DNA of 64,000 nucleotides from Exophiala sp. HKRS030. Its lineage: Eukaryota > Ascomycota > Eurotiomycetes > Chaetothyriales > Herpotrichiellaceae. Shown piece by piece: positions 22,336-32,440 of the stretch. Position numbers and translations under genes: made by a program. The DNA lies in contig JAHWDD010000003.1 in assembly GCA_023897205.1 (NCBI GenBank), positions 561,665 through 625,664 of the forward strand. The letters are read 5' to 3'. Each line of letters begins with the position of its first letter. The stretch's first letter is position 1. The notes under the pieces are model-generated. The model saw only the letters and a list, made by a program, of their open reading frames with translations, was not told where the DNA came from and did not search any database.

Positions 22336-25300
22336 ATGGGTGGCCCAAATCCTCACGGCCCCCGGATTACCGTGGATACATCGGTATGAACACCCAGGTT
22401 ATATTCGGATTCTTGTCTCTCGATGGCTAACTTGATGGTCATAGAACCTGTACGAACAAGGCTCAATATCAGCGCCGTTGAGTCACACGAGGAGTCCTAG
22501 TATGACGACGCCGCCTCAGACAGCTGTTGATGAGAACTCCTATTTATCTCCTACAACGCCAGATCGGAAGCACACTTTCGATGGATCAACACTCAACTCT
22601 CAGTCAAGCGATGCTGCATTCCGCTTCCGATCAAACTCGGGAATCTCTGCGGCATCCTCTGCCACAGTATATTCCAGAACCAGCCTCCAGTATGAAGCTG
22701 TGGATGATGCCCTCCGGCCTGATAAGGGCAATGAGAAGGACTTCGTCGTCCAGAACAACCCTTTCGCCTTCACCCCCGGCCAGTTGAATAAGCTCCTCAA
22801 TCCCAAATCTCTTTCCGCTTTCAAGGCCCTCGGCGGTCTGCGAGGTCTGGAGAAAGGGCTGAGAACTAGCATCACAGCGGGCATATCAGTAGATGAGACC
22901 CGCCTGGACGGCCAAATCTCTTTCGACGAAGCAACAACAGCCGGTAAAGAGAAAGTATCATACGGTGATATACCACCGCCATCTGCACCGTTGAGGACTG
23001 AGACGCAAGGAGTCGGCACTTCCCAATTTGATGACCGGTTAAGAGTATTTGGAGACAATCGACTCCCAGAACGCAAACCAGATGGTATCCTAGTCCTAAT
23101 TTGGAGGGCTTACAACGACAAGATCCTCATCCTTCTTACGATAGCTGCAGTCGTCTCGCTCGCGCTTGGTATTTATGAGACGGTCGCCGGAGATTCCGGT
23201 GTTGATTGGGTAGAGGGTGTTGCTATCTGTGTCGCCATCGTGATTGTTGTCACTGTGGGTGCAGCGAACGACTGGCAGAAGGAACGCCAGTTTGTGAAAC
23301 TCAATAAAAGGGTAAGTTGAAAGTTTGTTCCCTTGTATTTGGCAACATATGCTAACATCCTCTACAGAAAGATGATCGAGAGGTCAAGATCATCAGATCG
23401 GGTAAATCGATCCAGATATCCGTCTATGATATCACGGTCGGTGACGTGCTGCATCTCGAGCCCGGAGATGCTGTGCCAGCGGATGGTATCTTCATTTCCG
23501 GTCATGGCGTCAAGTGCGACGAATCTTCTGCAACTGGTGAATCAGACCAGATGAAAAAGACCCCTGGCGATGAGGTCTGGCAAAGGATCCAAGAAGGTAC
23601 AGCCACTGCGAAATTGGACCCTTTCATCATCAGCGGCTCCAAAGTGTTGGAGGGTGTGGGTACATACCTTGTCACGAGCGTCGGCACGAACAGCTCTTAC
23701 GGTAAAATCCTGATGAGTCTACAAACCAAAAACGATCCCACGCCATTGCAAGTCAAACTGGGAAAGCTTGCAAATTGGATCGGTGGCCTGGGCTCATCGG
23801 CTGCTGGTCTCTTGTTTCTGGTCCTCCTTATCAAGTTCCTCACACACTTATCTTCCGACAGCCGCCCGGGCGCGGAGAAAGCCCAAGATTTTCTGGACAT
23901 CCTCATTGTCGCAATCACCGTCATTGTTGTCGCTGTCCCTGAAGGTTTGCCTCTAGCTGTAACCTTGGCGCTCGCGTTCGCAACAACAAGAATGTTGAAA
24001 GAGAACAATCTTGTCCGAGTGCTCAGGGCATGCGAGACCATGGGAAATGCCACGACTATCTGCTCAGACAAAACAGGCACTCTCACCCAGAACAAAATGA
24101 CCGTGGTTGCTGGCACAGTTGGAGCGGATACAAAATTCACTTCGTCGCCTACCGAGAAGTCCAAATCTGGAACAATGTCTTTTGCAGAAACGTTCAGCAA
24201 GCTGAGCGCCCAAATGAAGGAGTTGATCCGAATCTCGATTGCACTCAACAGTACAGCTTTCGAAGGCGAGGAGAAAGGAGTTCCGACTTTTATCGGCTCG
24301 AAAACCGAGGTGGCCATGCTCACCTTGGCCAAAGAGCAGCTCGGTCTTGAGAACCTGGCTACTGAGCGCTCAAATTTCAAGATCAAGCAGCTTATTCCGT
24401 TTGATTCCGCGAGGAAGTGTATGGGTATCGTCATCAAGTACCGTGGCAGCTATCGGCTTCTCGTGAAAGGTGCCGCAGAGATCATGCTGTCCAAAGCTAC
24501 GCAAACCATCTCGAGTCTTTACGAATCTGAAGGGTCTTGCCAAGTAGTCGAGCTGACTACAGCAGAGAAGGAGGGCATTTCTGCTACAATTGACGAATAC
24601 GCCCAACACTCTCTTCGCACGATTGGCATGTTGTATAAGGACTTTCCGCAATGGCCTCCCGCGGATGCGAAAACACTCGAAGAAGACCCAAAGATGGCAG
24701 ATTTTGACGATGTCTTCCACGATATGACGTGGATTGGCGTGGTCGGTATCCACGACCCTTTGAGAGAAGGCGTTGTCGAAGCTGTTGCTCAGTGTCAGCA
24801 CTCCGGTGTCGTGGTCCGTATGGTTACTGGAGACAACGTAACAACAGCTCGTGCAATCGCACTAGATTGCGGCATCCTTCATTCAGATGATCCCAACGCT
24901 GTTATGGAAGGTCCCAAATTTCGCCAGCTTTCCGACAAGGAAATGGACGCAGCCCTCCCAAAACTACGCGTCCTAGCTCGATCATCTCCAGAGGACAAGC
25001 GTATTCTGGTCAGTCGTCTCAAGCATCTCGGCGAAACGGTCGCCGTGACAGGCGACGGCACAAATGATGGGCCCGCGCTGAAGATGGCCGACGTCGGCTT
25101 CAGCATGGGTATCGCCGGCACTGAAGTTGCAAAAGAAGCTTCGTCCATCATCCTTCTGGACGACAATTTTTCGTCGACCATCACCGCGCTCATGTGGGGA
25201 CGGGCTGTCAACGACGCGGTCAAGAAATTCCTCCAGTTTCAGATCACCGTCAACATTACCGCCGTGGTCTTGACTTTTGTGTCTGCCGTGTCCAACGACT

Positions 25301-26259
25301 CGAACCACTCGGTGCTCACCGCGGTCCAACTTCTCTGGGTGAATCTCATCATGGACACACTGGCTGCATTGGCCCTTGCGACGGATGCACCGACCAAGAA
25401 GATCCTCGACCGGCCTCCACAGCCCAAATCCGAGCCCTTGATCACCATCAACATGTGGAAGATGATCATCGGACAGGCGATATACCAACTCGTGGTCACC
25501 TTCATCTTGTACTTTGCCGGCATGTCGATCTTCAACTACGAGATGCACGAACGGGTCGAGCTCAACACCATCGTCTTCAACTCGTTCGTCTGGATGCAAA
25601 TCTTCAACGAGATCAACAACCGTCGCCTCGACAACAAGTTCAACATCTTCGAGGGGATCCACCGCAACTTTTGGTTCATCGGCATCAACTGCATCATGGT
25701 CGGAGGTCAGATCATGATCATCTTCGTCGGCGGCCGTGCTTTCAGCATCACCCGTCTGAACGGTGTTCAATGGGCCATCTCCTTGCTCACCGCACTGCCG
25801 TGCTTGCTCTGGGGCGTCCTGGTCCGATGCTTCCCCGACGAGTGGTTCGCCGTCGTCTTCAACGGCGCCGTGCGCGCCATGACCTTCGTCCTCGTTCCTT
25901 TCTGGAAAGGTCTGCGCTTCATCTTTCACCCGATTGCGGAAATCTTTCGAGGAGTTTCACGCTTCTCGAGGCGAACCGCCAGGAGAGTGACAGGGAAGAA
26001 ACCTTCGTCCGACGAAGAAGAAGAAGATCAATCGGCAATGACTGGTGACGCCCCGTTCGAGGGAGGATCCTCCGCTCGGGCCCAGGACGGTACGAGAAGA
26101 GTCGTGGACGAAGAGGCGGGTGTTTTTCCCGTACCGACAATCACCACCACCACCCCTGAACCTGTCAGTGCCGACCCAGAGACCGACCCGACGATCAGAG
26201 AAAACCCAGAGACGACGACGACAATAATGATACACCCCCTCTCCCTACATTCTCAGTGA
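22336..26259 (+). CDS. PMC1: P2B-type Ca2+-transporting ATPase (Pmc1-like)
   Basis: ATP-driven Ca2+ pump of the plasma-membrane/vacuolar (Pmc1) class, which sequesters cytosolic Ca2+, in fungi usually into the vacuole. Three exons: 22336..22383, 22445..23311 and 23368..26259; 1268 residues. The joins are phase 0 with GTATGA and GTAAGT donors. The first transmembrane segment is at about residue 245 (KILILLTIAAVVSLALGI). The PEGLP motif (about 496-500) marks a Ca2+ site, the phosphorylation motif is SDKTGTLTQNKM with Asp539, the TGD loop is at MVTGDNVTTARAI, and the hinge TGDGTNDGPALK is near 866. The N-terminal about 170 residues are long and Ser/Thr-rich, as in fungal Pmc1. The acidic, Glu-rich C-terminus (SSDEEEEDQSAM) has no obvious calmodulin-binding helix. 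It stands alone; no operon-like partner. Confidence 0.95.
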
Positions 26260-27383
26260 CCGGACCGAGCCGAGATTGAGGTTTGGGTGGGAGAAAAGAC
26301 CGAGGGCCTTTTTCCACTTTTGCGTGGTGTGGTACGTCCGACGTCAGCGCGACCCGTGCCACGACACGACGACGCTCTGTTGTTTTTTCACGCGGTTCAT
26401 GATGTGGATGTTTTGACTTTCTTGTCGATGTTTTTGAACTCGATTATTCCCTCTCCCGTGTGGGAGGTGACCGGCGCAGTTCTTTTTTTTGGGATGAATC
26501 ATGGAAGAGGATGTCGAACGGCGGCGGTCTAAAAATGGCGACAACAACCTGTGGACGGAGCACGGAGTACGGAATACGAAGGGGGCGTTTCTTTGCCGTC
26601 GAATGGGATAGATATCCTTGAGGCTGTCGGCGTCTGTGTGGTACATTCTGTATCCCCATGTCATGTATGTACCGAGTAAGTGGTGGGAAATATCAAGAGG
26701 GTGCGTGTGGTGTGGACAAAAGTGTGCGATGTATTTCCAAGTCAAACAATGTCAAATGATAACAGAAGCACAACTCCCCCCAAAAAACACTGGAAGCAAT
26801 AAGAGATTTGTCTTGGTTTGCGATCATGAAAATTTTTTCTGGATTCTAACGACGAACTTAGGACGATCAAAGGAAATAATTGACAAGAAAAATTTCCATC
26901 ATCTCGTCTGCATTTCCCATTTCCCCGTAGTATCCATATTCCCTCTCCCAGCCAAAAGTTCACTCCGCTACACTCCCACAAACATACCACAACATCTCAC
27001 GAGGATCTGATCTTCTGCTAGACAATGTCTCAGTCCAGGGTCTGACGACTCGTTCAAGATCCCATAAGAAAACATGATACGACATAGGAATTTGTGTATG
27101 TTCTCCATATATCGCCTGCAAAGGTTGACGTGCAATCAACCTTCAAGAGAGAGAAAAAAATAGGTCCCGAATACCCTTCTCAATGGCGAAGAAATATCTC
27201 GCCCACCATAAAACGCCGGTCCCGCTCATGACATAGTAAACAAAAGTTCTGACAGGTAGGATGATGATGATGATGATGACATAGATACAAGGTTGTGTGA
27301 TGAGGGTGGTGGATTATATTATTAAATATAATGCTTGCTGTGACTTTCATTTTCTTTTTTGTAGGTCGTTTCGTGTCAAGTAA
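26260..27383. other. Intergenic region between convergent genes
   Basis: 1.1 kb between the 3' ends of the Ca2+-ATPase and the MFS gene. It has a CACGGAGTACGG copy at 26561-26572 and a GAT microsatellite at 27260-27279. No gene supported. Confidence 0.6.
27260..27279. repeat. GAT trinucleotide microsatellite, about 6 copies
   Basis: Perfect GAT repeat in non-coding DNA, 105 nt downstream of the MFS stop codon in that gene's orientation. Confidence 0.85.
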
Positions 27384-29765
27384 TTAGTGCTTTCCAGGAG
27401 GACCGTTAGATGGACCGCCAGGGAAAGGAGGTGGAGGACCGCTTGGGATACCTCCTGGACCCATTCCAGGCCCTCCAGGACCACCAGGTCCCTTCATCGG
27501 ACCCCCCGGAGGACCACCGGGAGCTCCAGGTCCTTTGCCTCCAGGACCGCCCTTTCCAGGAGGAGGACCTTTCATGGTGAGAGAGCTTCGCTTTCGGAGT
27601 TTCTCACCAAAGAGCCATAGCATAATAGGGATTGGAGTACCAATACCAATGGCAGCCAAAGCTAGGACGGTGTTACCCCAGCCATATTGAAGGGCCTTGT
27701 ACATAGCAGGAGCAAACAGAGGGAAACCGAAACCAGCCAATGATCGAAGAATGGTGACTGCAGCTACGGCCGACGCTGCCAGCGGACCGTACGAGTCGAC
27801 GAGATACGTGGTGACACACTGGAAAGCAGCGATCGTACCAATACCGAAGAGAAAGGCGCCAATATTAGGGACAATCCAGTGAGTGACATTTTGAGCTGAC
27901 CACCCGTATACAAGGAGGCCAGTAGGTACGAAGAGTGAAAAGGGGATGACAAGCGGCATTCGATATTCGGGCTTTCCCTTACCGCGAGGGTCTTTGGCCT
28001 TGAGTTTCTGGTAGATCTTGTCGCCTGACTTGCCGCACACAGGGGCACCGATAAAGAAACCAAGACCCAGGGACAGATAGTTGAGACCAGAGATGCCGAC
28101 ACTTTCATGGTACACGTTGAGGAAAAGCTCAAAATAGGTCGACAGCGCCAGGTAAAGGATACCATAGGAGAATGCCATGTAGAGTGCCAGGACTTGAACG
28201 ATAGGCTGGGTGAACAGCATGCCAAAAGATCGACCCATGGTCTTGGCAATCTTCTTCCAGATGGGCTGGTCAACCTCGCCTTCGCCGTCGGCGCGATATT
28301 TGTTGTCGCCGGTTCGTGTGCGGATTAGTTTGGCCTTCTTGTGGAGGATATAGGGCGCGTAGGTTTCTCTGAGTTTCCAGAACCCGCCGACGAGAATGAA
28401 CAGGTTGACAATGGAGCTTGCATAGAACATCCATCTCCAGGTTGACTTCTCAGCGACCCAAGCACCAACGACAGGGCCGATAGCAGGGCCGAGCAGGGGG
28501 CCCATGGCGTAAATACCCATGGCCTTTCCACGCTCTTCAGGCTTGAAGAGATCGCCCAGCACGCCACCACCAATGGCCAGAGGAGCAGAGCCACCAAGAC
28601 CAGACAAGAAACGGAATGCCATTAATTGTTCTTTCGTCTGGGCAAATCCACAGGCGGTGTTGAACGCCAAGAATATAATGTTGGAAGACTGTAGAATGAT
28701 AACGCGCCCGTAAAGTTCGGACAGAGGACCCAAGAACATTGGACCGATAGCATATGCCAAGACGAAGATGGAGAGAACGATCTGCTGTTCGATCGTGTTG
28801 GTGATGCCAAAGTCCTTCGCGATCTGTGGGATAGCAGGGGCAACCATGGACGAAGCCAAGGGGGAGAGGAAGGTGAAGGATGCGGTAAGGCCAGTCACAG
28901 CCCACTTCTTCTTCGATGGCCAATTCTTCGGATTGAGAGGATCATTAGGACCTTCGAACTGAACCTGTAATGAGTTATTAGACGAGATCTTCTGTTGCGG
29001 AACACTCAAACATACCTTGTACGGGTTATCACCGCCAGGTGGACCTCCTGGGCCTCCAGGGCCACCAGGCCCTTTCTCCTTGGGCAGGAACGGAGTCGGT
29101 GTTGGGGGAGCATTTTGTGACTCGAGGTCAAACTTGCTCGGGTCCTTTCTGTCCGACATCCCCAGACCGTGGCCATGGCCATGGTCTTCGTCACAAGTGC
29201 ACCAAGACTCGTGGGAATGTTTGCTCTGAGCACGGTCCATTGGTGGAGTCATTTGTTGCGAAAGGGGTCGCTTCTCGTCGCGACCATAACCATTGTGTAG
29301 TGCATTCATTGCGAGCGTCTCTTCAGATTGAGTGGGATAACGCGGTACGGACTGGTCATAAAAGGAGTCATTACTGTTGAGGTAGCCTTCTGCGAGTAAC
29401 CTCTGGTTGGCGACGAAGTCGGGATTTCGATCGAGGTAATTGTCGTCACTGACCAGCCTCGAGTCGCGGGTGCGGAAAGAAGGAGCATATGAGTTCATGG
29501 AATCGCGTCCGTTTCGAGCGGTCTGCATGGATCCCTCCTCGTCATAGTGGCCGACATGATAGTCGGGGCCATCGTCGTACAGCACAGCGAAGGTAATCTC
29601 ACTGCTGGCGCGGTCGGAGCCAGGTGAGGGTTCAGCAGGTAGGGACCGATGTCGGTAGGGTTCCGTCGAGTTGAGACGTCTTAGCGAAGGGAATCTCGAA
29701 TTCATCGCGGGTTGAGACAAGGGACGGAGGGTGTTGCCACTGTTGCTGCGCGTGTCGTCGTCCAT
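27384..29765 (-). CDS. MFS multidrug transporter (DHA1-like) with Gly/Pro-rich tails
   Basis: Drug:H+ antiporter of the major facilitator superfamily, in the plasma membrane. Exons 29765..29016 and 28964..27384 give 776 residues; the 51-nt intron (GTATGT to CAG) is in frame and would be read through by naive translation. A hydrophilic N-terminal region of about 250 residues precedes NDPLNPKNWPSKKKW, the standard lead-in to TM1. LGPLSELYGR (loop 2-3) and GPLLGPAIGPVVGAWVAE (motif C of DHA1 antiporters) are present, with about 12 hydrophobic segments. Unusual Gly/Pro runs occur just before TM1 (about 232-245) and over the last 65 residues. Start: the ATG at 29765 has a strong context (GCCGCCATGG). 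The same frame stays open upstream for about 70 codons, Gln/His/Pro-rich but without an ATG, so an upstream exon is possible. Confidence 0.88.
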   Translation of the reverse strand: MDDDTRSNSGNTLRPLSQPAMNSRFPSLRRLNSTEPYRHRSLPAEPSPGSDRASSEITFAVLYDDGPDYHVGHYDEEGSMQTARNGRDSMNSYAPSFRTRDSRLVSDDNYLDRNPDFVANQRLLAEGYLNSNDSFYDQSVPRYPTQSEETLAMNALHNGYGRDEKRPLSQQMTPPMDRAQSKHSHESWCTCDEDHGHGHGLGMSDRKDPSKFDLESQNAPPTPTPFLPKEKGPGGPGGPGGPPGGDNPYKVCLSVPQQKISSNNSLQVQFEGPNDPLNPKNWPSKKKWAVTGLTASFTFLSPLASSMVAPAIPQIAKDFGITNTIEQQIVLSIFVLAYAIGPMFLGPLSELYGRVIILQSSNIIFLAFNTACGFAQTKEQLMAFRFLSGLGGSAPLAIGGGVLGDLFKPEERGKAMGIYAMGPLLGPAIGPVVGAWVAEKSTWRWMFYASSIVNLFILVGGFWKLRETYAPYILHKKAKLIRTRTGDNKYRADGEGEVDQPIWKKIAKTMGRSFGMLFTQPIVQVLALYMAFSYGILYLALSTYFELFLNVYHESVGISGLNYLSLGLGFFIGAPVCGKSGDKIYQKLKAKDPRGKGKPEYRMPLVIPFSLFVPTGLLVYGWSAQNVTHWIVPNIGAFLFGIGTIAAFQCVTTYLVDSYGPLAASAVAAVTILRSLAGFGFPLFAPAMYKALQYGWGNTVLALAAIGIGTPIPIMLWLFGEKLRKRSSLTMKGPPPGKGGPGGKGPGAPGGPPGGPMKGPGGPGGPGMGPGGIPSGPPPPFPGGPSNGPPGKH

Positions 29766-32057
29766 GGCGGCGGCGGCGTTGTCGTTCCCGGGGTAGGCGG
29801 CCAAGGTGGTCGGTCGAGGATGGTGGCTGTAGGGGTGAGGAGGTTGTTGGTGTTGATGGGCTTGAAAGGAAGGGGGACGTGAGCCAGAGTCGTAGCCCTG
29901 GGCGACTTCCCAGCTGTCCCAACTACTTGGAGCCGCCAGTTTTGGTAGGATGCAAGGTGAACGAGCGTGATGTGGCTGGAATCAAAAACGTCTGGTTGGG
30001 GGGTGTGAGGGAGAAATATTACAACCAAAGAACCGAGAGGGCGGAAGAGGAAGAGAGGCGTGTTTTGGGTGAGCGAGTGTATGGGTCAGAGGTTTTTTCT
30101 GGGAAGAGGCAGAAGTAGTAGGAGGAGGAAGAGAGACAAGAAAAGGATCCGCAAGATGAGCGAGATGACGAAGAATGGAGAGTGTGAGAGGAGAGAAGAG
30201 TAGGAGGAGAAGGAAGGGAAAGCAGACACGGGCTGAGGAGCTGGCCTGTTGGCGTTGCTGGCCTGCTGCGGGCCCTGGGATCAGAGGTTAGAACAGATGC
30301 GGATTAGGAACAGCCTTGGGAATCACTGGGCTTTTCAGGCCCGAGTTTTAGAGAGGGAGGCATTGCCCTTGGGCTGTTGAGGCCCCCCCGAATTTGGTTC
30401 CATGGGCCTGCGCCGCTCGGTGACTCGGGATCACGATGATGAGACGGACGATTTGCCCAGGGACCATGCAATAATGCTACAGTATGCTTTGACAGACGAG
30501 TCTATGTGCAATAGACTCGTACCATGACACCCTCTACAGACAAAATACGAGGTAGAATAAACAGGCCAGAGCATCAGAGCGCCAAAGCCTATTCAGTACC
30601 TAGCTCGTAATGAGTACCTAGACACCTAGAAATAACCCATGCAAACAAATACCCTGGAGGCCCTGGAGGCGTTTTTCCAGCCTCGTGAATGGGTGACTCG
30701 GGGCTCTAGCTGCCTGAACCATTTGCAAAACTCGCATATCATCACCAATAATACTGTACCTCTGTACGGAACAGATACAACGATAAGAGGGACCATGCAC
30801 AACCACCTCACCTTTAGCATTTCATGCCCCCCCCGGAGAGAGAAGCTCCTCTGTCTGATCGCTTTTCGACATCATCATACTCCGTACCACGCACACACAC
30901 AGTCCGTTGAGTTGTCGCATCTCACGTAAACCCCGCTGGATGCCGACACCGACATCGATCATCGCTACCCCCTACGGAGTAACAAGTAATCCTCTGTAAC
31001 TACAGGAAGACGGAGTAACGGCATCAGCCTTGTTTGGATCTTCTTCTTTGCCGCCTGAAAACACGCCCCCAAGTCACAGACAGAAACCACGGAGTATGAG
31101 ATTTCGTATTCGGGAGGGGGCCAGGTGGGGAGGGATCAGAGCATGTCGACAAGCCTTAGCGGGGAATTTACCAGGAACAGGGCTTCACCAGTACCGACCA
31201 TTGGCCATTATCGAGGTCCATGATCGGAGTTCAGGCCTCCTCGAGCCTCCACTGTTGCTAATTATGCCGTCCGTAGCGTGTCTCGCTAGGGCGGGGCCTG
31301 CGCCGCAATCTCATCTCCCTCCCCCCTGTTTGTTTCTTTTTGCTGCTCCTCCACGGCCTTTGTCGACCGACCTCCGGCCTAGTGCGCCTCGTTGCCTAGA
31401 AGGGGGTTTGGATTGAGATGGAGTCGACCAATCTGATCCCTAGACATGCCCGTCATTGTTTTGTATGCCCGCTTATGATGATGATATGAGCAACACTACT
31501 CGTACACACGCAGAGCTCGAGCTTCATACGAGTACTTGGTACGATATCCCCAGACTCGGCCCTCTTCGCTTGAAACCGGGGAGGTCCAAGTTCCTCTTTG
31601 AAAAAGAAAAAAAAAAGCCAACAACAAACAAATCCCTCTATGCAAAAATTGTAGCTGCTTTTTTGACTCAGTACCGTACAGTACTGTACTCCGTCCGTAG
31701 AGGGATTTCACTTTGCATAAGCCAATTTGAGCCGCATCACTCCTTCGACGGCTCCTTTTTCCCACCTCGCAATCTCAAGTTGCAGGCTTGGCGACTCCCC
31801 TGATCATCTTTTTCCTTTCCCCCCAATCACCCCCCTACTGTAAGCATTCACCACTGATTCAGCCTTAGGGAGGGGGAAGAGAGATTGTCCACCGCTTCCT
31901 TTCGCTTAAACTGTGGTCTTTTTCCTTCCTGCCATGGCTAACCGACCGCCTGAGCGAAATTGTTGCAGAACATCCATACGGAGCATAGGTTCCTCGCCTA
32001 TCTTTTTTCGTGCACGGGGTTTTTTTTTCAAGACGTGGGCTTTATCTACCAGCACGA

Positions 32058-32070
32058 GTACTCCGTACTC
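32058..32070. repeat. GTACTCCGTACTC motif
   Basis: A copy of the dispersed near-palindrome within the gene-poor region; another lies at 32682-32693. Confidence 0.8.
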
Positions 32071-32361
32071 CTGTTCAGTAGCTTGAACATCTGCAACTGG
32101 TCTTTCGGTAGTTCATTGTTGCCGAATGCTCTCGCCGCTTAGCCTACTCGTAGAATTCGATATTCGTAATCAGCAGCTTATTCGAGTTATGCCTTTTGTT
32201 TATAGCTGTGACACCTCCAACAAAGTATCTACTCGATGGCCTCATTCTGCGTCTCTTACCGAGGTTTGTTTGCTTTCCTGTGAATATAAGACGTTGGGGA
32301 GCCGTCAAGTGATTTTACTCAAGTGGACTGTGCTGGCCCAAGACAACAGCCCACGCGAAGC

Positions 32362-32440
32362 AGCATGGACCCGGGTTTCGAACCGGCAATATTTTGCCGC
32401 GTGTGTGATGGGGGTGATAACCAAATGTGTCTTGATCCGT
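32362..32440 (-). pseudogene. Possible degenerate tRNA (Val-like) relic
   Basis: On the minus strand the segment TGGTTATCAC resembles the D-arm end of eukaryotic tRNA-Val. It is followed by ATCACAC (a CAC anticodon-like loop) and, 29 nt after TGGTTATCAC, by a perfect B-box consensus GGTTCGAAACC. The T-stem has mismatches and I could not pair an acceptor stem, so it is not a functional tRNA by inspection. It may be chance similarity. Confidence 0.2.

Noticed and set aside
24982..25929. 315-codon open frame on the minus strand
   Set aside because: Antisense to the conserved C-terminal half of the Ca2+-ATPase; its His/Asp/Glu-rich composition is what the reverse of that coding sequence gives.
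25194..26048. 284-codon open frame on the plus strand
   Set aside because: Lies in another frame of the Ca2+-ATPase exon; Arg/His-rich shadow without family motifs.
32362..32440. Functional tRNA-Val(CAC)
   Set aside because: The B box is perfect but the T-stem has mismatches and no acceptor stem pairs; kept only as a low-confidence relic.
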